The notes beneath the pieces are model-generated. The model searched no databases. It was not told the DNA's origin and saw only the letters and a program-made list of their open reading frames with translations. The position numbers and the translations under genes were made by a program. A stretch of 64,000 bases of DNA from Gossypium raimondii. Taxonomy: Eukaryota; Streptophyta; Magnoliopsida; Malvales; Malvaceae. This document shows positions 53,871 to 64,000 of this stretch, piece after piece. The stretch spans positions 56,367,980 to 56,431,979 of the forward strand of contig NC_068575.1 of assembly GCF_025698545.1 (NCBI RefSeq). The letters are read 5' to 3'. How positions within the stretch are numbered: position 1 is the stretch's first letter; every line of letters starts with the position of its first letter.

Positions 53871-55378
53871 TCTTCAGTTCAGCCTTAGAATCTTGATTGA
53901 TTAGAAAATGATTATAGAAGATGCACCATTGATGCGACCAGGATTGATATTACAAATATCACAGGTGTGTCTGCCTCAAGCGAGAAGAAAACCTAGTCAA
54001 TAGCCCGGCTTTCAGCACCAGCTGCCTGTTGTCATGTATGTAAAATATGTGAATTAGTACTCTTCACAAGTGGAACAACCCTATAATATGATTTAAAAAA
54101 GGAGGGTTGTTAGGTAGATTCTTTTATTTGATTTGTGGTAAGTTTATTACCATTGTGATTTGAGCTACTCCGAGGCTTGCGATTTTCACTTTTTGTTCAT
54201 CGATATAGTGAGAAAATTTGACATCCTTTCTGGGATGCAGTTATCAGATTTAAACTGAATTAAGACTTTAACATTTCTTTTGAAAAGTATTTTTTTTAAT
54301 TTTAATATACATTTATAATATTTTACTATTATCAAATAGTAATTTGTCTTCAAACAGTGATGAGAGGTCGCTTTCATTTCGGATTTGTTCTTCCTGGATT
54401 TCAAATTTCTTAATTAAATCTATATGACTGAAAGGTTTCAGATCCATTCAAAATTCTAAAATATTCTTAATTTCTGAATTTGATAATCATTGTCAAAATA
54501 TTTTTTATAAAAAATTGGATGAATTAAAAAAAATCCAATTTTTAGGGGCAAGTGTGTCATGTTGTGATGCATAAGAGTTTTGGTTTGATACCTAGCAGTT
54601 GGTATCCTCAATTATAAAAAAATTGGATCGGTAGTGGAACCGATCATATTATTAATTATCGGTTTAACTTGTTCAATCTTTGATTTAAATAAATAATTAA
54701 AAATAATAACTTTCTAAAATATATTAAAATATTATAAACTAGTTTAATAGTAAATTTTTGTCTCGTTTTTGATAGGTTTATTCTAAGTCCAATTCAATCC
54801 CTTCTCTAAACTGAACAATACTAATTATTCGGCTAATAATTACACGTAATGAATTTTAATTTTCTAGATATGTTTAGTCAATGAAATTGCAGCATAAATC
54901 TTTCTATAAAGTTTGATAGTATAAATTATAATTTGACAATTACATAAATTTAAATTCTAAAAAATTATCAATAATGCATAAGAAAAATATAAACAAGTAT
55001 CAAAACATGTAATACATTAGTCCAATAAAATATTCAACAATATGAATACTAATAAAATTAACCACAAAGATAAAACATTTTGTGCAGTTTGTCTAATTAC
55101 TATAGCATTATGTATTAAGTTGTTTCCTATCTAACGTTACATATGCTATTTGTAATCATTAGTTGGTTCTTAATCAAATATAAATAAGTAATAATAAATA
55201 ATGTATAATTTAAATTATTTATAATAAATATGGTTTATTTTAGTTAAATATTTAGAAGGTGGAAATGTAAGAAAATCATCTCTTCTAAATAAAAATTTTA
55301 AATTATTTAAAAAATTAATAAAATAATATATACATATATTTTAAAAGATAAAATAAACATCTTGAAATTAAAATACTA
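53871..55378. other. BEACH gene 3' UTR and AT-rich spacer
   Basis: The first 200-300 bp should hold the 3' UTR and poly(A) site. The rest is A/T-rich without a recognised gene or transposon protein. Confidence 0.4.
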
Positions 55379-55742
55379 ATTTTTTTTTGGTGAATAAAGA
55401 AGAATTACAAAAAAAACTAGAAATAAATAAGAGGAGAGTCAACATATAACCCTACACCTTTCTCTCTTCAACTGTCAACTTAGTAATTTGATTAGCTTCC
55501 ATATTATTTTTTCTAGAGACATAATCAATGGATCAGGATGCCTCCTTCCGTAAGAGATAAGTAATGCGCCTTATTCAAGTAGAATTTGATCCCTTCAAAA
55601 AAGTTTTCTTAATGTCCCCAATGACTTCCATATTATCAGTTGTAATCGATAATTTGTCATGAAAATTTCCTTGTGCCAATGTCATTCAGCTTCATAAACA
55701 GAATAGTTCCCCACTCTGCGATTAAAACCAAGGATCCAATCA
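55379..55742 (-). mobile_element. 5'-truncated LINE, RNase H-like 3' end with A tail
   Basis: On the minus strand, near 55740, DWILGFNRRVGNYSVYEAE matches the plant LINE RNase H-like domain (family pattern GWILGF...SVFEAEL), and further on ITTDNMEVIG matches its TDN-EV segment. The frame shifts between these two parts and stops follow, so it is dead. At the low-coordinate end the plus strand has T(9-10), i.e. a minus-strand poly(A) tail, the hallmark of LINE insertion. The 5' end is lost, which is usual for LINEs. No clear target duplication was seen. Confidence 0.7.
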
Positions 55743-55800
55743 TAAGATAATTAAATTATGTATAAGTGTGATTAGAAAATCATAAGATAATTAAATTATT
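55739..55800. repeat. short direct repeat
   Basis: ATCATAAGATAATTAAATTAT occurs at about 55739 and again at about 55779, 40 bp apart, immediately beyond the 5' end of the LINE fragment. Confidence 0.7.
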
Positions 55801-56430
55801 GCAACTCTTGCTCTTAGAATTGATTGCTTCAATTACCTTCAAATCAATGAGATTCATTAATTACAATAATTGCTCAAATATACCATATATGTGTAATTAC
55901 AAATAATTTTACTTAATTCGAATAAATATACACAATATTTATATTATATTTAAATATTTGATTGAGTTAATATCACGTATTAATACATACCAACTCAATC
56001 GAAAAATAATTAAAAATACTTTAAAAATACTTTAAAAAATTATAAATATTAATTTAAAAGGGATAAATCTCAAAAGTATACATGAACTTTGATTTAATGT
56101 GCAATTGTATACATGAACTTTAATTGTGGTTCAAATATATATTGAAACATTAATTTTGATTTAACTATATACATTTTAAAAATAATTATTTTTATTTTTA
56201 TTTTATATTGAATAAATATAATAATTTATGCATGTAATATATAAACATAAAATGATGCAATAATTGTATAAAATCAAAATTTATATGTATAATTTTAATA
56301 TTTATGGGATTAAAAAAAAACATCACACCAAATAAAACTTGGACTTCTAACACGATCTTGTTTTAATTAAGAACTTCATAATCCCCTCCGTTTATGAATC
56401 TCTTATCTTTGTGTATTTATTTTCCTTTAA
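55801..56430. other. AT-rich spacer with a repeat-like phrase
   Basis: Contains a phrase TATACATGAACTTT repeated at about 56076 and 56109, of the kind found in dispersed plant repeats. No gene. Confidence 0.4.
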
Positions 56431-56535
56431 AGGGTTTTAGACTTAAGAGTGGCTAGGGTTCTTCTATTTTAGGGATTTGCAAGGGATTATCAGATCATTT
56501 AAAAAAAAGAGAGAGGAAAATACAAGCAAACAAAC
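56431..56535 (+). promoter_or_regulatory. proximal promoter/leader with telo-box-like words
   Basis: AAAGGGTTTTAG (about 56431) and GCTAGGGTTC (about 56452), both relatives of the plant telo-box (AAACCCTA in reverse), lie within 105 bp of the ATG of the coiled-coil gene. Telo-boxes are common in promoters of ribosome-biogenesis and translation genes, which fits a nucleolar role. The matches are partial. Confidence 0.35.
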
Positions 56536-57747
56536 ATGGGAGGCAAAGGAAGGAGAAGGAGAGAGAAGAATTATAGAGCTGCTCATGGTGGTCCGGCCAG
56601 ACTCCCTCCGCCTCCTGATCCCTCCCAAGTCGAGGCTTTACCTTCTAAACTCCGCAAAATCATGTCCTTCACCACAGATTCTCCTCCTCACGGTTCCTTT
56701 CATCTCTCTCTTTTTCTCGTTAGTTTGTTTCCTTTCCTTCCACCTTTTTAACGGATTCATCTCCTTTCTGTTTCTAGGTGAGCATAAAGCAGAAGAAGGG
56801 AATGCTGAGAAAAAAGTGAGTCATTTATCATTCAAACTGACTAATTATGTTCGGTTTTAACTTTTAAGCTTAAGTCGGTTGATTCAAATCCAAGTACTAT
56901 AATTTGTGATGCAGAAAAACCGAGCGGTGAATGAAGTTAAGTTGAAAGCTAATGAGATCAAAGATGGAGGCAATGATAAGCATTTGAAGAAATCTCAAGA
57001 TTCAGATAGCGGCGAAGGTACGATGCGGAATAGCAAAGGTGGGAAGAAAAATAAGAAAAGAAAGAGGAATCAAGTAACTGATCTCCGGTTTGAAGCAACG
57101 GCTGATAAGTTAGCTAGCAGTTCTAAACGGCGGGAGCGCAAGAAAAAGTAACTTCTCCCTGTCCTTTCCTCACGTAATTGGCAATAGAAACGACAATAGA
57201 ATTTTAGCTTAGACTTCATTATAGTAACTGGAATAGATTATATGGTAGAGAATACTTTATAACTGTGAGTGAACATAGTAGAGATTTAGTATTATACCAC
57301 ATTGTAAATGATATATAATCTGCTGAATTGTGTACTTGTTTTTTTTTTCTTGTTTCTGTTTCTTGCATGCTAGATTATTCATAATTTACAAGATTTTGGT
57401 TCTTGTGTAGGTATTTTGAAGCAAAGAAGAAAAAGCATAAGAGTGCTAGAACAGAAGAGAATCTAGAGTTTCCTGGAAGAGAGCACGTAAAATTTGGAGA
57501 TGTGGTTGAAGCTCCACCGAAGTTGGTTACGGTACCCAAGGTAATTTTTATAATTTCATGTTACATTAAATGTTATACTAGTGGTTTGACTCATTCAAAC
57601 AAGGAGTTTCTACTTTTGCAGGGATCAACGGCCTTACTCGATGCTTCAAAGGAGAGGCTTAGGTTACGGGCTATTGAGGCTTATAGGAATCGCAAAGGAT
57701 GGAGGTCAAGACCAGGGGCGCCTCAACTACCTCCAGTGACTACATGA
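56536..57747 (+). CDS. small basic coiled-coil protein, At2g45520/CCDC137-like
   Basis: Five exons: 56536-56692, 56778-56815, 56915-57147, 57411-57540 and 57622-57747, in phase, 227 residues. The N-terminus MGGKGRRRREKNYRAAHGG is strongly basic; PPPPDPSQVEALPSKLRKIM follows. The middle is Lys-rich (GGKKNKKRKRNQV, SSKRRERKKKYFEAKKKKHK), good nuclear/nucleolar localisation material. Toward the end, HVKFGDVVEAPPKL and the closing RLRLRAIEAYRNRKGWRSRPG are the most conserved-looking parts. The VxFGxVVxxPP pattern resembles CCDC137, a nucleolar protein in animals, but I assign this only tentatively. Function in plants is unknown. It is convergent with the P450 gene, with about 520 bp between stop codons. 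Confidence 0.85.
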
Positions 57748-58267
57748 AATTTCATTCAACACTGTTTCTACTTCAAGTGTATGCATCCATTGACATTGTC
57801 CATTTGTTTAAGCTGGCTTAACTATAAGCTGTCCACTTGTATGAGTGATCATCCTGTTGTTGATTCTGAGCTCAATTTTGTTAAAGATGATATGTCTTTG
57901 ATTTTGTTGAATTGTAGCAACATATATTACCCATAATTAATTCACTACATGCATATGGCAGTTCTCTCTCTTTTCTTTTTAAATTTTATATATGACCCTG
58001 CTAGAAACCAGGGGAAGGAGAACTGAATTACTTTTTGTTAGATCTTTGCATTAAGATCATCAGGATTTTGAATCCATTGGAATATTCTGCTAGGAATTGG
58101 AAGCAAAAAGTTAGAACCATGAAGTGTGTTGTCTAAACGACTTGGTTTTGCTTATTTAGCGGTAGCCTGAACCCGTTTTATAGGACAAGAGATGATTCAG
58201 GTTTTACGTGGTATATAGATATTTAAAGTTTACAATGAACCGAGACAGCCAACAGATGAAACCAGGT
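57748..58267. other. convergent spacer with two 3' UTRs
   Basis: Lies between the stop codons of the coiled-coil gene (+) and the P450 (-), so it should hold both 3' UTRs and poly(A) sites. No other gene seen. Confidence 0.5.
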
Positions 58268-60329
58268 TTAAGTTTGACATCGGTGAAATGCACAAACATG
58301 AAGACCCCCGTCTATATGGAGATTGATCATCGTCCTGTATGTCACTGTCCTGTTCTCATCACTCAATTTGAATACAAAGCAGCGGAGAAGAACAGCTGAG
58401 AAGATCTTCATCTGCCTATAAGCAAACTCTTTACCCAGACAAATCCGAGGTCCTGCCTGTTAATCAAATGAAAACCGAGGTCAATGGTTTTGAGATCAAA
58501 GCATAGAGCGATTCCTGCAAGTGCTGAAAATGCATATTCTTGCATACCTGGAAAGCTGTAAACTTGAAAGGGTTTTCTGGCTGGAACATGCCATTCTTGT
58601 CAAGCCATCTCTCAGGTCTGAACTCCTCCGCATTGTCACCCCAAATGAACTTCATTCTACCCATTGCATAAGGTTGATAAGCAATCATATCCCCTTTCCT
58701 TGCACTGAAACCATCTGGTAGAGTATCATCAGCCAAACATACCTTTGCATCCTGCAATCAAGATGATCAACAAATTGATTTTCCAAATAGAGTATTCAAG
58801 CTTCATGGCAAATGGAATTTCCTTACCACGGGAACGGCTGGGTAGAGCCTTAAAGTTTCAGTTATAGCTGCATGAAGATAGTGCATTTTTCCTAAAGCTT
58901 CTTCGCTCAGGCCAGCAGCGAATACAGCAACATCTTTAACCTCCATCGATTTAGTTGCTTCCTTCACTTCTGCAGCAACCTTTTCTTGAACATCAGGATG
59001 TTTGCACAGCATGTATATAAACCACGACAGAGAGGCTGCTGTTGTGTCTTTGCCAGCAATTATGAAGTTAAGAATTATATCTCGCAAGTATTTGGGGTCA
59101 GTGTCAGTCACTTCGAGGAATCTAGTTAAAATGTCTTCCTTTTTTATCTGCAGAATCCCATAGAAATACAGATCAGTTCAGAATTCTACTTCAACTCTTC
59201 ATATAAAAAGCTCAAGTAGCTCTATTTTTTACTTACTACAGCCGAATCGTCCTTGGAGTCGCGTAGTTGCTCAATCTTGTTATGGATCAGCTTATACACA
59301 AAATTATCAACCACTTTTATATTTCTCTTTAATGCAGCTTCCGATCCGATGTTAAGATATCTCTTGATCTTCCAGAAGGGATCAACATATCGATAAAGAG
59401 TTAAAGCACTTGAATCATCAAAAGCAGCTGCGAACTCCTTGCCTTTTTCATTGGATCCACACATGCTATCTAGTTCAACCCCAAATGCAACTTTGAATAT
59501 TGAATCCAAAGTCGATTTCAGAAACAAGTCCTGCAGAACTTTGTGTTATTTAACAGTTATATATCACCCAAACATTTCCATTAGGTGAACTTACTTGCAT
59601 ATCCATTGTCTCATTGGAATTAGCTGCCTCCGAGACTATATTGGCAAGTCGTGCCACATTTTTCCGAAAGACAACACTGCTGAAATCTCTTAACACCTTT
59701 GTTGAGAATTCATAGCTTGATACCTTCCTCTGTTCACGCCATTTATCCCCATCCACTGTGAAAATCCCCTCACCAAGTAAATCCCTTAGCAAGCTGTGAT
59801 TATATTCACCCTGCACACAAATTGAAAAACCAGCAACAAGTTCATTATCAAAAAGCCCTTTCATTATACTAATTACTGATGAAAGTGAAACCCTAACTGA
59901 CATTATTATCTGGGTGTTTCTAAAATCTATCTAATTGGAAATTAAGCTACTTTTTTCTCTTAGCCAACCACAGGAAGAGTTCAAAAATGTCAGGCCAACA
60001 AATAAGTTGATTTTTTTGAGGTAGGAAAGTACCTTGCCATAATTGTTGAAGTTGGTTTTGAGTATATACTCAACGTTGGCAGGATCCGAGGTATAAATCT
60101 CATTCCTGAAAGGAGAAAGCAGCCTGTAGGTCCGATACTTGGCTGCAAGATCAGTCATATAATGATGCAATCTTTTGAAGTTGAGGAGCTGGTTAACAAA
60201 CGTGCCGGCAACGGGGTGGTACTTGTTCTTTCTCTGTTTTTGCCTCAATTTTGCAGATAAGAACTTGAAGGAGATTAGGGAGATGAGCAGAAGCAAAGCT
60301 GTGTAGGTAAATGAGTTGGAGAAATCCAT
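58268..60329 (-). CDS. cytochrome P450, CYP704 family (probable fatty-acid omega-hydroxylase)
   Basis: Six exons: 60329-60033, 59810-59595, 59530-59237, 59147-58827, 58751-58548 and 58456-58268. All introns are phase 0; 506 residues. The N-terminal anchor is MDFSNSFTYTALLLLISLIS, followed by a basic linker KLRQKQRKNK. P450 motifs are all present: I-helix AGKDTT (about 300-305), K-helix ExxR as ETLR (about 365-368), PERW (422-425), and heme loop FQAGPRICLG with Cys450 across the last intron. The spacing and the phrase LRLYPAVPV are typical of CYP86-clan enzymes and best fit CYP704. CYP704s hydroxylate long-chain fatty acids; some make sporopollenin or cutin precursors, but the A/C subfamilies are less well defined. 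The enzyme is ER-bound. I start at MDFS rather than 40 codons upstream, because the extra leader (MSSRTEDLSVT...) is hydrophilic and would bury the anchor. Confidence 0.93.
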
Positions 60330-61090
60330 GGAGAAGGCTTCCTTTGCGGCACCCAACAAGACTAAGTTTTGCCGCCTTCTATCAAATTCTTGGAGGCATT
60401 TATTCACGTGAACTATCGTGACAGATAGATCCTCAGTGCGGGAACTCATTTATTTATGTTAGGAAGATCTAACAAGTTTGAGTTTTTTAGTTGGGTTCTT
60501 TAGGAATCTCATCGTATAAGTTTAAAAAATTATGAAAATAAACTGAAATTGTTTAAATTTAGATAAATTTGAGAGGAAATTTTTTGAAGGATATATTGAG
60601 TAATTTAAATAAAAATTTTATATAATTTTTTATGTTTATTGTTTTTAAAAAAAATGAGAAGAGTTTATTTTTCTTATCTTTATATCTTTTAAGGGCTATT
60701 TAAATTCAATTTTAAAATATGACATATCTAACACGTAAATAGACTAAAAGTTTAATTAGGTGCCGCCATTCTCTCATGCGAAACTTGTTTTTCGGCCAAT
60801 CTAAAAAGGATAATTACTTCAGTCCGATACCGCCAATTTGTTAGACGGCACCAAAAAAATTATTTTTTGGGGGGATTTTTAGGGTGATGCCACAGTAGAA
60901 ATCAAGTCATTCTCATAATTAATTTTGAAGTCGAGTTATTTTCATAATTTTTTAAATCTCAAATAAAACACCTAATACATAGGTTCTCCATGCCAAACTC
61001 ATTTATTTTCCAAAGGCATTTGAGATGCTGATCCAAACACGTTTGTTTAAAATAAATGATTCAACATTGTCTATGGACCACCTTGGAAGA
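60330..61090. other. P450 promoter side and repeat-like spacer
   Basis: The P450 5' UTR and promoter are at the left. At about 60760-60870, AGGTGCCGCC and the inverted AGACGGCACC bracket a roughly 100-bp segment, suggesting a small repeat. Otherwise AT-rich. Confidence 0.4.
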
Positions 61091-61165
61091 AAGAAGATAG
61101 GATCAAAAAATGTGGTTGAAGCTCCGCAAAAGTTAGAAATAGTAATTTTTATCATTACGTTTGAT
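61091..61165 (+). pseudogene. duplicated exon scrap of the coiled-coil gene
   Basis: AATGTGGTTGAAGCTCCGCAAAAGTT followed by AGTAATTTTTAT matches coiled-coil gene exon 4 (GATGTGGTTGAAGCTCCACC GAAGTT, 57503-57528) and the start of its intron 4 (GTAATTTTTAT). It encodes NVVEAPQKL like DVVEAPPKL. Ten bases next to the donor (GGTACCCAAG) are missing. Including intron sequence means a DNA-level copy, not a retrocopy. It lies on the far side of the P450. The match is short, so confidence is moderate. Confidence 0.5.
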
Positions 61166-61270
61166 TGGCTAAAACGTAATAAAGATGAAATTGGGATGTA
61201 TATTTTAATAATATTACAATGTTTGACTTATGGATGTTGCTTAAGAAATAGTGGAATGGTAGGGTAGTTT

Positions 61271-62502
61271 CATATTAGCGCTAAGAAAGTAATTTAGGTA
61301 AGTTTTTTCTCTAAAAATTTTGAATAAATACAATAATAATATTTTAAAAAGCTTAAATGAGTAATATACACTTTTAATTAACTAACCTATCATTTAACAG
61401 TTTTATTATTTTTAAAACCCAAAAACATAACAACAGTAAAATATCCTTAAATAGATTAATTATTTTATTATTTTTATCAAATTTAGTATCTTGGATTTCA
61501 CCCTATATTTATTTTACAACTAACAAAATGGATTATGATTTAGAAATGAAAAATAAATAAATTTATATAAATGGTAAGATATATTATATTTTAAGAGAAA
61601 AATATGGTTTAAGCTTTGAAAACGATATTGTTAAGAGAGATAACCCGAACTACGAATAAAAATCATAAACGGACATGAAAAAACCAAAAATCATAAGTAT
61701 AAATTAATATAAAATGATTTTATCTATCTTTATAAGACAAGGCAGGAATAATCTTAATTATAATAATAAAACTCTTAAATTTTTATTTACTCCTACTAAT
61801 AAATTTTATCTATCTTTATTCACAATTATAGGTTATTAAATTTTTGGTAATAATTGGATACCAATTTTAACATTTTTGCGACATCATAATTCAATGGTTA
61901 AATGTATGTTTAAGTCTTATATTTTTCGTAGAATTAGAATATTGTCTTTCTATTTTTATTTTTAAAAAATTAGTTTGTTAAGTTTTTCTATTAAATTGAA
62001 GTTCTTTACAATGTTGTTTTTGTTATATGACTATCGATTGAGTATTTTTTTTAATTTCAAAATGTCACACTAATGGATTTGACAAAAAAAAGGTAAAATT
62101 AAGAATTAGACCTGAATTTTAAAATTTGAATAGTAGAGAAACTACATTTCTGAAAATAAAAGTAAATGGATTAAATTCCAAACACGTGAAGAGTACAAAA
62201 ACTTAAAGCATATTCCAAACCTTTTTTAATTAATTCTTCCAATATCTTGTTCTAACAAAAATCCTTACAACTAGAATCCCAATATTTGACCCATTGATCA
62301 AGAGTGTTTACCTTATCTTTAAGGTCATGGGATCGATTCATTGACCATGTCTATGTAGTTATTTAAATGAGTGAATTTATTTTGTAAAAACAAATCCCCA
62401 CAACCAATTCCATTACTAAATTTTGATCAACATTCATAATAATAAAGTAGTAGTTGTTGGGTTAGTGGTGGGAGAGGGAGAATAAATACTAAGCCAGTAA
62501 CA
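61271..62502. other. AT-rich spacer including repeat copy 2
   Basis: No gene. 62025-62220 is a second copy of the dispersed repeat seen at 12615-12835. The rest is low-complexity A/T sequence. Confidence 0.45.
62025..62220 (+). repeat. dispersed repeat family, copy 2
   Basis: Aligns in order with 12615-12835: ATGACTA, GAGTATTTTT, TTGACAAAAAAA, TGAAAATAAAAGTA, ATTAAATTCCAAA, GAAGAGTACA. Diverged by many substitutions and small gaps. Confidence 0.55.
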
Positions 62503-64000
62503 CCCTAGATCTGACGGGTCTAAAGTTTTGTCATATAGTAGTAAACAATTTGCCAGACAAAGTGTTATCCGTTCAAATGATTATTTTTAACGTATATGTG
62601 TAGGCATATAGTAACCACCACATGAGTAAGTGAGAATTTTAGTTCAAGATATTCTGCTAATTAAGAGAAAAGATGGTGTTAAGCAAAAAGGGTAAGTATG
62701 ATATGAGTTACTGCCTAAGGTATAGTACGTCTGATTTGTCTGGAATACTGTGCTAGTTAGATTATAAGTAAAATGGTTAGAAATCAATTGGATAACCTAG
62801 TTTGAAAATTGTGAATGTTGGGTATTTATTTAAATTTCTTTGGAAACTATAGACCATTAAGAAGGCAAATTCTGAAACGTGTGACACTTGTTAAGCTCCA
62901 CTAAGTACTTTGGGTCATATATATATGTGTGAGATGGGTTCTTAAAGAGGTTCTTCTTCCTTAAATGTTGTTTTCTGATTCTTTTTTTTATATCTCTTCC
63001 TTGCCAAACTGGAAGCTAAGATTCTAAGTTTAACCAATGGTTATTTCATCTCAGGGTAAGTATTTCAGCTTTGTATGCTAATTTTTGAATAAGTTTGTAT
63101 GTGATTTTTGAACAGTAAGTTGTAAGTGCAATGTTTTGTATGAAGTTGTCAGCGATTGAGATGATAAGTAAATTGTATGTACAAGAGTTGTAATAGTAAA
63201 ATTATGTTTCTAAGCAATGGTTGTTGCTGGTTTGAGAGGGATATTTGGGTTTAAAGCTTAGAACCGCGGTAGGTAAGAATCAAGTGAGTCTCTACCCTGG
63301 CTCTCTTGTGTAAACTTTTCAAGTAGAAGTATTTATATATAAAGGATGATGATATCTATAGTAATCGGTAAATGTATCATCATATTAAAGATGAAGTAAG
63401 TGTTATGATGATATGTGTAAGGTTCTATTGAGAGAATACTAATTGATAAGAATATATGTATAGTTGTGATACGAAAATAATGTCAAATAGGAATACGGCT
63501 ACTTCTGGGTAAGTAAGTAATGAGAAATGTCTTATAATGAAGCCTCTAGTAAGGCAATTATAATGCTAACCAAACTAACATATCATAGATTGAAAACGAG
63601 TCTAAGACCATGAGGTAAAGGCCCATGGCATCTTGGTATGATTTGGAATCATTCATGGTGTAGCCTCTAGTAATATGAGACTAGAAAGGCAGAACATGAT
63701 ACATGAAAGTGTGTCAAACCATGTGGTTAATACCCATGGTATGATATGATATGTCTGTAGATATGTTCATAGTGTACATTTCGATGATGTGTAAATCGAA
63801 ATGGCAGATCACGATACATAAAACTCTATATAAAACCATGAGGAAGAGACCTATGACATCTTTTGTGAAGTCTATCGGGACAGTAAACATGAGATTCTAT
63901 ATGATGCATGTATGATGTGTTCTGTTTGGCCTGTGTGGCGTGATCTGTCAAGAATGTTTGGTAAGATTTGAACGTTTGTCTTTATAGGAAAATAGGAACA
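62503..64000 (+). mobile_element. LTR-like block, possibly Ty3/gypsy, running off the window
   Basis: Begins near CAGTAACACCCTAGATC (62501), like the TGTAACACCC starts I associate with chromovirus LTRs. It has a TATA-like CATATATATATGTG near 62918. From 63540 it shows degenerate tandem repeats of about 111-122 bp. There is no protein-coding match. The right end is outside the window, so family and status are uncertain and it may be a broken fossil. Confidence 0.4.
63541..63930 (+). repeat. degenerate ~115-bp tandem repeats
   Basis: ACCATG(A/T)GG occurs at 63607, 63718 and 63835 (spacing 111 and 117). GGCAGA(A/T)CA(T/C)GATACAT starts at 63688 and 63803. GCCTCTAGTAA starts at about 63541 and 63663. 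The units are clearly related but well diverged. Confidence 0.75.

Noticed and set aside
60330-60449. Upstream in-frame ATG of the P450 (40 extra residues)
   Set aside because: The added leader is hydrophilic and places the membrane anchor internally; P450s of this clan start with the anchor.

Overview
This is a stretch of nuclear DNA from a flowering plant. Genes have many short introns with GT-AG borders and AT-rich spacers, and the protein products match plant families. I infer a rosid eudicot; the dispersed repeats resemble those I associate with Malvaceae such as cotton, but the sequence alone does not settle genus or species.

Layout from left to right: the last coding piece of a galacturonosyltransferase (GAUT, + strand); a broken gibberellin 20-oxidase (- strand); a 628-bp solo LTR lying 16 bp beyond the stop codon of an intact UTP:RNA uridylyltransferase (URT1, - strand, 6 exons); an intronless CXE8-type carboxylesterase (-); an intronless receptor-like kinase with a very large insert in its activation segment (-); an ER-anchored SMP/C2 lipid-binding protein of the CLB1/NTMC2T4 type (-, 11 coding exons); about 10 kb of repeats and Ty3/gypsy fossils; a very large BEACH-WD40 gene of the BCHC2 type (+, 31 coding exons plus a 5' UTR intron, 2977 residues); a LINE fragment; a small basic coiled-coil protein gene (+, 5 exons); a CYP704 cytochrome P450 (-, 6 exons); a duplicated scrap of the coiled-coil gene; and more repeat DNA to the end.

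I derived exon borders by hand from splice signals and reading phase. For URT1, the SMP/C2 gene, the BEACH gene, the coiled-coil gene and the P450, the coding lengths come out as exact multiples of three with no internal stop, which supports the models. The genes do not form a pathway. They look like a conserved ancestral block: from memory, relatives of URT1, the carboxylesterase, the kinase, the BEACH gene, the coiled-coil gene and the P450 lie together in Arabidopsis near At2g45510-At2g45620, while the SMP/C2 and GAUT relatives lie near At3g61050-At3g61130.

I found no convincing undescribed multi-gene system. The best leads are the kinase's roughly 285-residue activation segment with four Trp-Trp motifs, the solo LTR placed where the URT1 3' UTR should be, the decayed gibberellin 20-oxidase, and a GC-AG intron in the BEACH gene.
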